From the NCBI RefSeq assembly GCF_027943255.1, contig NC_072893.1, positions 82,963,784-83,027,783 of the forward strand: 64,000 bases of DNA, given 5' to 3'. How positions within the stretch are numbered: position 1 is the first letter of the stretch; each line of letters starts with the position of its first letter. A program made the position numbers and the translations under genes. The notes beneath the pieces are model-generated. The model had not been told where the DNA came from. It ran no database searches and saw only the letters and a list, made by a program, of their open reading frames with translations. Source of the DNA: Anastrepha obliqua. Taxonomy: Eukaryota; Arthropoda; Insecta; Diptera; Tephritidae. Of this stretch, positions 32,477-43,610 are shown one piece after another.

Positions 32477-34019
32477 ATGGATAACTGGGACACGCAAACA
32501 AGAATTTGGATAGTCCGCCGCTATCACGCACTGGACCGTAGTTTTGGTACAGAGAGAGTACAGGCGGATGTTTGGCGGCGATCCCCCGAGCAGATGGACC
32601 ATAATGAGACTGGTGAATAATTTTGCTGAGCAAGGAACAGTCGCAAGAAGGCCTTATCATCGAAACCCACCAGTTCGGACGGAGGAAACGATCGCTGCTG
32701 TAGCTGCAGCTATACAAAGCAATCCAAGGGTTTCAACAAGAAGCTTATCTGCTCAACTTGGTGTCAGCCGACAGTCTTTGCAAACAATGATGCACAAAGA
32801 TTTAGACTTATTTCCCTACAAAATTCAAATGGTTAACAAACTGAATGCAGCAGACTTTCCGATTCGCTTGGAATTTTGCCAGAAGATCCTGCGAATGGTG
32901 GAAGAAGACCAAAACATGTTAAACTGCCTTTTCATGCCTGATGAGGCCCATTTCGATTTAAACGGCAATGTGAACAAACAAAATTGTCGAATATGGAGTA
33001 CAGTAGGTTCTGTTTTTATGCGGTAGATACGTTCCGCAAGAAACAGCATAAAAAAAAAACAGCATAAAAAAAGCTACTAGTTCTATAGTAAAACTATAGA
33101 TACGTTTCAAACGCTAAAACCGCATAAATCTGAAATAATGTAATAAAATCGCATAAAAAAGGGCACTAGTCCCATATTATTACTATAGATACGTTCCATA
33201 GACCGCATGAATCTGAAATAATTAAATAAAATCGCATAAACAAAATATTGTATCTTTGAAAATTATATCTTTATATATCTTCCATACTTGTAGGGTTAGC
33301 TTTTCTGATGTAATCTGTGATGAGTTTTTGCTTAGCTGGTTTAGAATCTTGTTTATATGTACAATTCCCGATAGGTCAACATGCATTTTGTAATTAAAAA
33401 AAAAAACCGCACTATTTCAAAACCGCATAAAAAAAAGCCGCATAAAAACAGAACCTACTGTACTTCTAACCCACAGATACTCCACGAGACGGTATTGCAT
33501 CCTCTTCGCGTGACAGTGTGGTGTGCGGTTTCTTCACGCTGTATTGTCGGGCCTTATTTTTTTGAAGAAAATGGTCACACCGTTACGGTTACTGGAGACC
33601 GTTATTTGAAAATGCTGAAAGAATTTTTCTATCCAGAACTACGCCGAAAGAGAATTCCTTTCAACTCTGTGTGGTTTCAACAAGATGGGGCAACGTCTCA
33701 CATAGCCCAGACTGTTATGACATAGTTGCGACGAAAATTTCCCAATAAACTGATTTCAAGAAACTCCGAATTTCGTTGGCCCCCCAGGTCGCCTGACCTT
33801 ACTGCACCTGACTTTTTCTTGTGGGGTTTATGTAAACAAGAAGTTTATAAAACAAAGCCAACAAATTTGGATGAACTAAAACAATCCATTCGGGCAACAA
33901 TTGCGGCTATTCCTGTCGCAACTCTCAAAGCAGCAATGAACAACTTTTTACTAAGATACCGCACTTGTGTCAACGAGCAGGAGGGACATTTAAATTCAAT
34001 TATTTTTAAAACTAGTTAA
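32477..34019 (+). pseudogene. DD41D transposase, frameshifted and interrupted by a MITE
   Basis: It starts at ATG 32477 (MDNWDTQTRIWIVRRYHALD) and shifts frame near 32545, where the longer frame takes over with TVARRPYHRNPPVRTEETIA, a helix-turn-helix region, and RSLSAQLGVSRQSLQTMMHK. The first catalytic segment reads FMPDEAHFDLNG. The gene is cut after NKQNCRIWST by the MITE at 33001-33460 and resumes as NPQILHETVLHPLRVTVWC. The second Asp is in WFQQDGATSH. There is a TAG stop after AQTVMT. The third Asp is in LTAPDFFLW, 41 residues from the second. The end is GHLNSIIFKTS at 34019. All three Asp positions survive, but one shift, one stop and the insertion make it inactive. Confidence 0.92.
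33001..33460. mobile_element. pogo/Tigger-like MITE, 460 bp
   Basis: The ends are perfect inverted repeats, CAGTAGGTTCTGTTTTTATG on the left and its complement on the right, extending into GCGG. TA borders lie at 32999-33000 and 33461-33462. The CAGT start and TA target resemble pogo/Tigger ends. No coding capacity. Inside are two imperfect direct copies of a roughly 90-110 bp unit (CTATAGATACGTT ... CCGCATAAATCTGAAATAAT at about 33090-33160, and again at about 33182-33240), and the terminal motif CGCATAAAAA recurs many times. It sits inside a DD41D transposase gene, which reads through cleanly if the MITE and one TA are ignored. Confidence 0.88.
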
Positions 34020-34138
34020 GCTACATTTAATAAAATTTAATGACCTTCAACTTGAAAAAAAAAATAAATGAATTCCATACACTAAAAAAAAAGTTATTTG
34101 AGTTTCTTAATGTAGCAAAATTCATCAGCCACCCTGTA

Positions 34139-35203
34139 TGTCAGTTTTCTTGTCGCAGTCCACCATACTAAGGCCCCATACAGCAATATCGGTCTAACTA
34201 CTGCCGTGTAGCACCAATGCATCAGAGAGGGTGATAGACCCCAAGTAACGCCCAGCATTCTTTTACATACGTACAGCGCATTACTGACATTTTTTACCCT
34301 TTCCTCAACATTGTGCTTCCACAGCAATTTACTGTCCAGTATTACTTCGAGATACTTCGAATGATCTTTGAGAAGTAGTTCGTTGTTGCCTAGCTTCGGG
34401 GGGTTCCACGCCGGGATCTTGTTATTCCTGGTAAAAGTTATAATGCCCATTTTTTTCGCGTTTATCGCTAGCCCTGCGCGATATGTCCATTGGTGCACAG
34501 TGTGAAGTATGTTATTCATCACATTACTGATGGTGTCCAGGTACTTTCCCGTAACTACTATAGCTATGTCATCTGCATACGTCACTAGTTTTGATGCCCC
34601 TCGGTCAAATTTCTTGGGTAGTTCATTTGCTACAAGTAACCATAATAGCGGCGATAGTACCTTACCTTGCGGAGTACCTCTACATGCATACATCGTTGCT
34701 CACATCGTTCCATTCCGCTCTTATCTTCCTGCTGGCTAATAGCTGCTTTATCCATAGATAAACCGCGGGTTACACACTAAGTGACTCCATGCTATTTGAA
34801 ATAGCATCTTTTGTCACGTTGTTAAAGGCCCTTGATATATCTAGAAATACTCCTAGAGCATACTCCTTATATTCTAACGCCTTCTCTATGTGTAGTACAA
34901 GTGAGTGAAGTGCAGTTTCAGTAGATCTGCCTTTAGTGTAAGCGTCCAAGGTTCAGGACAATTCCTCCGAGGCAATTGTGTCTCTAATTTATGCGTCTAG
35001 AATCTTCTCTAATGTTTTCAGGAGAAAAAAGTCAGTCTAATGGGCCTGTATTCCTTAGAGTAATTAGGGGTGTTTTTTCCTGCTTTTAGAATAAACACAA
35101 CTCTCGCTTCTCTCCACAATACAGGAACATAGCTGAACCTCAAGCGCCCCATGAATATCGACCTTAACCATGGTACCACAAGATGGCTTACCTTTTGGAG
35201 CAT
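34139..35203 (-). pseudogene. LINE reverse transcriptase domain, frameshifted
   Basis: Reading from 35203: VPVLWREARVVFILKAGKN and YSKEYRPIRLTFF, the opening of the RT domain. A middle section follows in other frames (ETALHSLVLHIEKALEYKEY; ALGVFLDISRAFNNV, with the FxDI-AF motif). Then a 199-residue frame from 34693 holds RGTPQGKVLSPLLW, the catalytic box VTYADDIAIVV, HSKYLEVILDSKLLWK and LLYGALVWWTATRKL. It copies the element's RNA at the target site in the nucleus. Key RT motifs survive at the residue level, but the frames are separated by stops, so no full-length enzyme can be made. Confidence 0.88.
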
Positions 35204-35899
35204 GACTGGGGAGATTCCATCCAGTCGTGGCGATTAAAATGGGTCGAAACTGCGTATCTATCTTGTTAGTCGTAATTACGTTCGTCGGGATATCGTGCAC
35301 AATATCTCTTCTAAGCTCGAGAGCTATAGTGTTCGCTGTGTGCTGACTAGCTCTTTTAGAGAATCCTCGCAACTGTCATACTCACAACTAAAGTGGCTTA
35401 ACTCTAAACCCATTTCGTTACATTTGGCACCTTAATTCCATGTCGGTGGGTAGGCGCTTATTTCTACTATATAACGCCAACAGAAACTTAGAAAAAAATC
35501 ACAAAATTCTAAGCTTTAACTAAACATATGCAAATAGATTTTTTCAAAACTTTTTGTTTTAATAATATTTTATCATAAAAAAATGGTATGAAATATGCAA
35601 CGTGCAGTAGTTTCATAAAAAACGGGCCGGTCACGAACGACCATCGACATGCGATGAGCGTTAATTATGTGAGCAAAAGTGTACTATATTTACCAAGTTT
35701 CCAATAGAGTTGTTCATTTTGAATAATTGTTTGTTTGCTAAGTTTTGTGAATCAAAGTCAGTTTATACCAGTGCTGGCATAGCTGACTTAACCAAGTTGG
35801 AGTACTCTGATGCAACTTGTTTACAAAAGATTAGGGCTGGTATGTCTCCCTTAAAGAAGGTTGACGACTGAAAGAGAGAGGGGGGTCAAAATATAAATT

Positions 35900-37206
35900 A
35901 TAGAGAAACAGGTGCACCTTTGTTGGAGGCATGAACTACCAGGAATATTGTAAGTAATGCTACCAGGCAGATGATGTTGCAATATTAATAAGAGGGAAAT
36001 CCCCAGAAACCCTCTGCAACATAATGCAAAATGCTTTGAACGATGTAAGCCAGTGGGCTGTATCGAATGGTCTTGGGGTAAATCCCAGCAAAACAGAACT
36101 AATTATGTTCAGCAGAAAACACAGGATACCTGTTCTAAACCCTCCCACCCTTGAGGGAATCACACTGTCAATTTCTGGAAGAGGCAAGCTACCTAGGATT
36201 AGTATTAGATTGGAAGCTTTCGTGGAAACAAATGATTAATGATAGAGTAAAAAAAGCAGCCACAGCCACACTCTATAGATACATGCAAAAGAATTGTGGG
36301 AACAAAATGGGGCCCAACCCCAAAAATAGGATACTGGGTATATACAGCAGTGATAAGGCTCTCATGACATACGGTGTCCTAGTTTGGTGGCCAACACTTG
36401 AGAAAAGAGCAACAGTAAAACGCTTAGAAAGTATTCAAAGGGGTGCTAGTCTCTACATATGCGGGACACTAAAGACTACGCCCACGGCAGCGTTAAATGT
36501 CATGTTGCACTTATTACCGATTGAGGCCTACAGCAAACAGCTGGCGGCGAAATCGGCACTTAGTTAAGAGAATCTTCTAACTTAGCCACTAACAGACGGG
36601 GTCACGCAAGAATACTAGACGAATACCCCTTCTTACATCAAACGACACACTTTTGGAACTCAGTATGTTGTATGTTGCATGTAAACACCGATCCAACCAG
36701 ACAAAGCAACTTATAAAATGCTTATAGACAAACACACTATCAGAGCTGCCAACTGTCTATGGACCTAGTCCCTGACCTGTGCAATAAATAGAATGACGTG
36801 GCCAGAATGGAACATGGACCGCACAAACCCACTATTTAAACTGAACAGGAAGAACATGAGAAATCTTCTCGGGGTCCTAACAGGGCATTGTCTGATTGGC
36901 AGGCATCCCTGTAGGCTAGGAACACCCTATAACGACTATTGCAGAAGCTGTAACGACATTTCAGAAGAAGAGACTATAGAACACTTTCTTTGCGGGTGCA
37001 TGGCTCAATAATTTAGGAAAAAGTTCCCTGAATAACTTGGCAGAAGTAGCCAATATAAAAATAACAGGCCTTGGTATTAAAGCCACAGGTTGGTTCAATG
37101 GAAACAATGTAGAGTGAGGAGAGGGGACAGCCCTGGTGGTATCACAATGGGCCTACAGCAGGCCTAGGCGTGTCAATTGACAACCACTATACTTACCTAC
37201 GTACCT
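35900..37206 (+). pseudogene. LOA/R1-like LINE, 3' half (RT to C-terminal knuckle)
   Basis: A 5'-truncated plus-strand LINE. It opens at the RT active site (QADDVAILIRGKSPET; the usual YADD has Gln in place of Tyr). VSQWAVSNGLGVNPSKTELI and NPPTLEGI follow, and in the next frame SYLGLVLDWKLSWK, YGVLVWWPTLEKRATVKRLE and GTLKTTPTAALNVMLHLLPI. After a decayed gap the C-terminal region gives NLLGVLTGHCLIGRHPCRLG and YCRSCNDISEEETIEHFLC, a Cys/His knuckle. The RNase H core is mostly gone. The 3' untranslated end runs to TTACCTACGTACCTAC at about 37191-37206, matching the style of the 11.9 kb copy. Several frameshifts; inactive. Confidence 0.85.
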
Positions 37207-37209
37207 ACA

Positions 37210-39350
37210 CTCAAGATTTATTTTAAATATAATTTATTAATATTTTAAACTTATTGGCGAAGTAATCGGTTTTCTACCCGCAAAATTAGAATTTAAAAAC
37301 ATACTTAAGCATTTAATGACAAAGGATAATAAATTACGAAAAGCAGCCTTAGAAGTATTTCAGATGCTGCTCTTGAAACATGTATTAAAACTCAATTCAG
37401 CGTAAAAGAACCTGAAAACAAAGGCAAAATGAACCAAAGTAAAACCCTTCAAATTCAATTTGTAGCGCAATGTTTTAGTTGCCTTGCAATGTTGTAACGA
37501 TGGCGCTATTGCAGTGCCACGCCCACTTGTTCTTGTGCTAATATAATAGGAAAATAATAACGTACATAAAACTTAATAATGAAAATTGCATTGCAATAGC
37601 TATTGGCAGAGGAGGAAAAAGGAGTAGAAAAGTACTGAAGTATGTAGTGGCCACAATTTTCTGTTGCTTTACCGGCTGCCTGTCATTGGCAGTTGTAACG
37701 TGCCACGCATTACGATCAAGTATCGCACACATTGCAATACTTTCGTACATATACACGAACCCATTAGGGTGTATCGATTCTTTGGCAGCCTTATGGCGAT
37801 TGCCAAAGCCGATGGGTTTGTGGGTGACTTTTGTTCAGTTCATTTGATTTCGATGGTCATTGCAGACATGAAATTGTTTTTTCAAAGGAGCAAGCAAATG
37901 TGCCTTACGAGTGCATTTATGAATCAAGAAACCTTCTCGTAAAACCTTTTGCCTTTTGGAGGTGGCATGGAACTCCATAGGTCTCTCTCTTGTGGGAGCA
38001 CCACTGATTGGGGCAAAGTTCTGCCAAGCACCACGTACATAAGTTAACACAAACGATATAAAAATTGGACACCACAAACCAATTGAAGTAGCCGCAGCAT
38101 ACTTACGGAGCGTACCAGCAACGAAAAACAACCGCCACACATATTACCATATTCGTGGGATCCGCTGACGCAGCTCACTTGCAATTGGCAGAGGACTAAC
38201 AAACAACATTAACAAGGCACCACACATATAACTAATGTTGGACTGCCGCTATGGGAGAGGTGCGCAGACTCAAAATGCTAGTGATCATCAATTGTTTAGC
38301 GTAAAACCTTCTCTTCGAAGCACACAGCGATGGCTTTAGAGTAAGCGATTTTTATTTTGACATGAAAATTATAAGAGCACCAACAGAGCACCGAATTTTG
38401 TGAAATTTCGCATGAAAATTAGAAAATCGGCTACTGAAATTTACATAAAATTTGTTCAAAGAAATGTATATTTTATTATTCCATACTCCTTTAGGAACTT
38501 AAGGATTCGCCAAAAGTTCTCCAAACATTTGTATTTCTACCCACAGGTCGCAGTTCATTAAACCATTTTTCAGTTCCATTGCGAATAGTACGAGTACAAT
38601 ACTTTGCTAAGTCATCAGTGGTCTGACTTTTCTTTTCGTTACTTACAGGTTTCAAGTCAAGGCGGCGAGCGGTATTTCATCGTATCCATATTTTCTCTTT
38701 TTTTTCGTTATGGAACTTGAATGAATACATTGAATATTTGTCGCGTTGAAGTATTTGTGAGTAACTCAAGCGTTCTCAAGATTACCAAGGTATTCCTCAT
38801 CTCACCGTGTTCTCATGGAAGGATTTCACGCCCAAGTCACCCTACTTCCATATTAAACACGAAAAGGTAGGTAATGTGTTCCAATTTTTCTGAGTTCCTT
38901 GTAGCGAAAACACTAGTCAACATTACAGTATCGTCACGTTCTTGGGGAACTCCGAGAAAATAAAGTCCTGCGTACTTAACTAAAACAATACGCCTGCTTG
39001 TTCCGCAAAGTTTCTAGACGAGCTCAACATCCCAGCGAGAGACCATCTGCCTATTCCCAGAATCAAGCGCCGTGCAAATTGTATTTGATTTCTAAGGTCG
39101 AAATTGCATTAAAAGGCCCAAAATTTAACCCCGTTGAAGATGTGAAAGGAAAGAGAATCGCGTCCTGCAGAAAGCAAGTATTATTAAATATATGTATATT
39201 TCTGCCACTGTGTCGAGCAATGGTACCTGCGCACGTAGCGTATGGAGTAGGATAGAGGAGGATTGTATATTCAAGGCGAGTAAGTATGTATGAATTCAAA
39301 ATAATATATCTCACAACGTCGGTTACTATAAATTGTATTTATTTTTTTTT
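37210..39350. other. noncoding DNA, no gene seen
   Basis: About 2.1 kb. Overlapping frames at 37.5-38.1 kb on both strands have no recognisable domain. No element ends were identified up to the inverted-repeat element that starts at 39358. Confidence 0.4.
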
Positions 39351-39357
39351 TTAATAA

Positions 39358-39898
39358 CACTGGTTTACAGCCAAAATGCACCAGAGACGCCGTTATGAAA
39401 TTCCTATGTAAAATCACCGTCTGATTCCGAAAATCAAGGTTATTTTTTATTCTATGGTAACGTTTTTGAGATATTTACGAATTACCGTTATTTCAAAAAA
39501 ACAAAAAATTGGGCCCACTTAATCATATATATCTCGAAAACGAATTGAGCGATTCCAAAACCGTTTAAAGCTTTTAAAAGGTAATAAAATTTCCTATAAA
39601 CTGTGTGTAAAACACTTTTTGCTAGGCCCTGCAGATTCAAAGATAACGAACTATCATAACGGATTTTTTAAATTTTTTTAGTAAAAATATAAAAAAAATT
39701 GTACTTTGAGAGAAAGGATCTCGAAAACTTTTTACTTTTTCGTGTATTTTTTGTTTTCACTCTAAGCTCTGTTTTATTACAAAAAAAATAAACTTTGATT
39801 AAACAAAATCGATGAACTAATACAAAAGTTACAAGCATTCAAGTAAATATATCCATATAGTAAAACTTAAGTATCCTACAAATAATAGCATATGTACT
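39358..39898. repeat. left long TIR arm of the 2.87 kb element
   Basis: Begins CACTGGTTTACAG and ends GCATATGTAC. It pairs with 41678-42227. The stop codon of the internal gene lies 21 bp inside the arm's inner edge, so the arm may also carry the gene's 3' processing signals. It contains several A/T runs but no ORF. Confidence 0.9.
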
Positions 39899-39918
39899 GT
39901 ATGTATTCTGTCTTAACT

Positions 39919-41630
39919 CTATGATCTTATTTTATAATTGAAAAAGTTATGTGTCTTGTTTTGACGCTTATTTATATAAGGATCGGTTTCTCTTATGAGA
40001 AACCAACAGTAGTCACCCATCATAGCGACATCCCAGAATCCTTGATACCGACTTTCAATCATTTTCATTTGCTGGTGAAACGTTTCGCCATGCTCGTCAC
40101 TTTCGTCGCCAAGATTTTGCGGGAAAAAATTTAAATGGGAGTGCATAAAATGAATTTTTAAAGACATATTTACTCCTGAAAGAAAATTAAAAAAGGAATT
40201 AGATAAATACGTAAGTGACACATTAGCATATAATTTTCTTAGGCTGGGTTAATCTTCCAATTCAGAACAAATTTTGGTCGTTCTTGTTTGTTCGGAGCAG
40301 GGCATTAAATTTAGATTAAGAGCTATATATTCTCATGTAAATTTAAAAATTTGCTTTAACATTTTTTGTTTAGTTTTAAAGTTAACTGAGAAAACGGTCT
40401 TATATACATATATATATATATTGTATATATAACGGTCTTATATGTGTTTTTTATTTACCCATTTCCGCATTGTTTTTGATTAAATCGTTCTCTATCAGCT
40501 CGAAGGACTTTTGTGTTTGCCTAAAAAAGAAGTAACGACCTTTTCAAAAGAGTCCCACGCCGCTGCCTCCACTGGTGACAATAGTTCTTTGAAATGGGTA
40601 TTGACCATTATTTTCCTTATTTGCGGCCCCACAAAAATCCCTTCCTTTATTTTTGCTTCTGAAATCTGTGGAAAGATTGTTTTCAAATAATGAAAAGCTT
40701 CGCCTTCTTTGTCCAAAGCCTTGACAAAGTTTTTGATAAGGCCGATCTTGATGTGGAGCGGAGTATGAGTATTTTATGTTATCCACCCCAACTTGAAACG
40801 CGATTCGTTCTGGCCAATCCTTTATGATGTAGTGGTCTTGACGTGCTCGGCTATCTCATTTGCATAGAAAGCAACAGTATTTTGTGTATCCAGGTTGTAG
40901 ACCACATAGCTTTCCAACGACTTTTAGATCGGTACATATTTTTCAATCATGTTCTTCGTATTTAATTAATTCAAGCAATTTTTGCATTGTCTCATATGTT
41001 TCCTTCGCATTTACTGCATGCGCGATCGGGATAGATGGCTTTTGGTTGCCAATATGCAATAATACGGCCTTTAAACTTAATTTATTGGCGTCTATGAACA
41101 ATCGCCACTCTTTTGAATCATATGGTTCACCAAACTGTTTAAATAGACCAGCAATGTTTTTGCAATAACAAATACTGTCCTTCTTCGTATAGTACTGGGA
41201 GAATTGTTCGTGACGAGTCCTATAATATGTTACCTTAACATCGGATGAAACAAATTTAAATTGTTGCATACGAGAGGCGTGTAGTTTGGCCTTTTCTTTT
41301 GACAATTCCAAATCCCTTATCCAATCATTGAGTTGTGCTTGTGACAAAGGGTTTCTTTCGTTTTCCGTTTGCAATTCAGTACAACATGATGCCGCGTAAT
41401 CAGATACTGCTGTTGACAATGAAACTGGAGCCGAAACTAAAGTTAAATTTGATTCTGGCAATGTAGCTTCCGTTGAATTTAGTTCTGGTAATGACACTGT
41501 AGATACGCTCGCATAGGTTACTTTTCTTGACTTTCCAACCCCAAATACTTTTGTAGTACAAATATAGCAGTCCGTTGAATGGCAAGTTGGTTCCCTCCTC
41601 TTCATTGGTGTAATAAATTTCATATGTCGC
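39919..41630 (-). pseudogene. candidate DDE-type transposase of an uncharacterised protein family
   Basis: I recognise this as a widespread uncharacterised family of cnidarians and arthropods. The exon starts at 41630, after a splice-acceptor-like CTATCTATTTAG. HSTDCYICTTKVFG is a zinc-binding-like opening; LSQAQLNDWIRDLELSKEKA follows, then YRTRHEQFSQYYTKKDSICY. LFIDANKLSLKAVLLHIGN may hold the first acidic residue and CTDLKVVG the second. It continues YTKYCCFLCK, PLHIKIGLIKNFVKALDKEG, EGIFVGPQIRKIM, an intron (40176-40458) joining AEMG to VNMSLKIHFMHSHL, then DESDEHGETFHQQM (possible third) and MMGDYCWFLIRETDP, with a stop at 39919. Lesions: two TGA codons at conserved Trp positions (after YEEHD and before DSRA) and at least two frameshifts. 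The catalytic role is inferred from context and the D/D/E-like pattern. Confidence 0.8.
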
Positions 41631-41677
41631 CTAAATAGATAGTTTAAGAATCATATGTACATATGACAGAATCATAT

Positions 41678-42227
41678 GTACATATGCTACTATTTGTAGG
41701 GTACTTAAGTTTTACTATATGGATATATTTACTTGAATGCTTGTAACTTTTGTATTAGTTCATCGATTTTGTTTAATCAAAGTTTATTTTTTTTGTAATA
41801 AAACAGAGCTTAGAGTGAAAACAAAAAATACACGAAAAAGTAAAAAGTTTTCGAGATCCTTTCTCTCAAAGTACAATTTTTTTTATATTTTTACTAAAAA
41901 AATTTAAAAAATCCGTTATGATAGTTCGTTATCTTTGAATCTGCAGGGCCTAGCAAAAAGTGTTTTACACACAGTTTATAGGAAATTTTATTACCTTTTA
42001 AAAGCTTTAAACGGTTTTGGAATCGCTCAATTCGTTTTCGAGATATATATGATTAAGTGGGCCCAATTTTTTGTTTTTTTGAAATAACGGTAATTCGTAA
42101 ATATCTCAAAAACGTTACCATAGAATAAAAAATAACCTTGATTTTCGGAATCAGACGGTGATTTTACATAGGAATTTCATAACGGCGTCTCTGGTGCAGA
42201 AAAAAAGTTGAAATTTGTGATCCAGTG
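41678..42227. repeat. right long TIR arm of the 2.87 kb element
   Basis: Reverse complement of the left arm; its outer end reads TCCAGTG. Just inside the arm, ATCATATGTACATATG occurs twice (41650-41665 and 41672-41686 region). The arm lies only about 48 bp upstream of the first recognised exon, so a promoter and any 5' exon would have to lie within the arm, or they have been lost. Confidence 0.9.
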
Positions 42228-42298
42228 TAATTTTATAAATAATCATATCATGAAATCATGGTAACTATCAGCAGAGACTATCGACCTGACTAATATTT

Positions 42299-42480
42299 TA
42301 TTATTATTATTATTTGCTATCGCGCCGACTGGTGGCGCAAAGTGCCGATCCATTCCATTGGGTTCGATTTGCAGCATTTGCCTTTATCTTCGGCCAAGTA
42401 AGCGAGTCGTCAGATATTCTGAATTCGCCATGCAAACTTCGTCTCTATGTTCCCTTCGGCCGTCCTCTTCGTTAACTACT
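42299..42480 (-). pseudogene. LINE 3' end fragment
   Basis: On the minus strand this translates, with frame breaks, to LAEDKGKC-like and IEPNGMD, followed by GCGCGATAGCAAATAATAATAA. It resembles the last codons and the TAA-repeat 3' tail of a CR1/RTE-type non-LTR retrotransposon. Only the last ~150 bp is present, as expected for extreme 5' truncation. The reading rests on the 3' tail and a few residues, so confidence is low. It lies 70 bp from the 2.87 kb element. Confidence 0.4.
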
Positions 42481-42489
42481 TTTTTAAAT

Positions 42490-43545
42490 TTTATAAAATT
42501 TTTTTACGTGCCTTTTTGAGAATTATCGTAGAGCGATTCGGAGGAAGTAAACTTGAAAATGTTTTTGATCAAAATTTTTATTATTATTTTTCAGTCAAAA
42601 CTTCTTAAGAGTGTGTGAATATCAATATTTGACCTATAACGGTTGGAAGATTTCCATTCAAAGCGATTTCTAGAAGTATTTTAGTACTCGATGATATACA
42701 ACTTTTCCCCATCACAAACATATCGATCCACCCTAATACACATGCCTAGAAATGGATGTTATTTGGCGCATAAGTGGCTCGCAGTTGCGGCGCAGGGCGC
42801 ATCTCAAGCACCACGTGGCGAGTCCTTCAGAAAATGAGTTTTCCATGGTTGATTGTTGTTGTTAGTTCACCTCACCCGCCACAGTTAGCTTGTTGCAATT
42901 TAAAGATAAGTCCGTGGCGTTAGCAACAGTAGTTTCCATTATATTCGTATTTACTGTACGATTTAGTTTCGCTGCACTGGGCAAAGCGCGGAAATAGCAT
43001 TTTTCCATTTGCTCTCTTGTTTGGCAGTTTTCTTGGTTTTTTCCGCTGGTCAACCACTTTTGAACGCATATAAAACTGCTATAAAATCTGTTTGCAAAAT
43101 TGGAAATTGAATTTTATTTTATTAAGCAGAAAAGTTACTGAATATAAAAAACAAGGATAAGTGAAAAGAGAAAATACCAACAAATGCGTTATGCGGAAAG
43201 CTTGCGGTATTGCTTTATTAGTATGCTCATAGTCTTAGCTTGGATGGACGAGATTAGTTTATAAAATTTAAAGCGGATTTGGGGCATTACGGTTAGACGA
43301 TTGTTTTTTTGTCGGTTGAAAATTCAGAAGTAATTGTAACAGTACAGTATTCGCGATTTATTTGGGAATACGGTTTAAGTACTTGGATTTCTTTTTAGAA
43401 GGTTTATTTAAAAATGTTTAAGCGTGACATAAATCTCCCCTCATAATTTTAATGCAAAATTTCAGATCCATTCAATTCGATTCGATGATTTTGCGGAAAA
43501 TTCAATTAAAGTTTTATCTGCACCTAAGACCACCTCCGCTACAAC
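42490..43545. other. noncoding DNA, no gene seen
   Basis: AT-rich, only chance frames. Confidence 0.4.
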
Positions 43546-43547
43546 TG

Positions 43548-43610
43548 CTCAAACTGGCTCATTCCACTTGCGCCGTGGAGTGCACAAACTTTTTTATACA
43601 TTTATTATAT
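43548..43610 (+). repeat. partial copy of the AT-rich dispersed repeat
   Basis: GCTACAACTGCTCAAACTGG followed by TTGCGCCGTGGAGTG matches the left end of the repeats at 52292 and 54606. After about 60 bp the sequence dissolves into the low-complexity block. Confidence 0.6.

Larger units (their letters stand above)
32362..34136 (+). mobile_element. DD41D (rosa-type) mariner, carrying a nested MITE
   Basis: The left end CAGGGTGGCTGATGAAAGCC at 32362 and the reverse complement of the right end, CAGGGTGGCTGATGAATTTT, share the first 16 bases. TA borders lie at 32360-32361 and 34137-34138, inside a LINE. The total is 1,775 bp; without the 460-bp MITE and its TA it is 1,313 bp, full length for this group. 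Confidence 0.93.
31970..35400 (-). mobile_element. LOA/R1-like LINE, split by a mariner insertion
   Basis: A minus-strand non-LTR retrotransposon remnant in two pieces, 34137 to about 35400 (5' side) and about 31970-32361 (3' side), divided by the DD41D element at 32362-34136. The 3' piece continues the protein with GAMKTTPTAALKMILSMPPI and AENLAAKPARRLVAAGVF. The endonuclease is not recognisable and the RNase H region is lost or too decayed. Both outer boundaries are approximate. Confidence 0.8.
39358..42227 (-). mobile_element. DNA transposon with ~545-bp TIRs, uncharacterised family
   Basis: A 2,870-bp unit with very long terminal inverted repeats. The left arm 39358-39898 and right arm 41678-42227 appear identical over about 500 bp (from CCAGAGACGCCGTTATGAAA inward to AAAACTTAAGTA). 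They differ mainly in the outermost 45 bp and at the inner edge. The ends are CACTGG, flanked by TAA on both sides (39355-39357 and 42228-42230), a possible 3-bp target duplication. Between the arms lies one spliced gene on the minus strand. A CAC start with a 3-bp duplication recalls the CACTA group, but the protein is not a CACTA transposase that I recognise. Nearly identical arms around a decayed gene suggest recent mobilisation in trans, or gene conversion between the arms. Confidence 0.85.

Noticed and set aside
33381..33480. Start of the 114-codon frame in AT-rich sequence
   Set aside because: The first ~30 residues (Lys/Asn-rich) come from the MITE; only the part after 33462 is transposase.
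39358..42227. Simple segmental inverted duplication
   Set aside because: Defined CACTGG ends, symmetric TAA borders and a single enclosed gene of a multi-copy family fit a transposon better.
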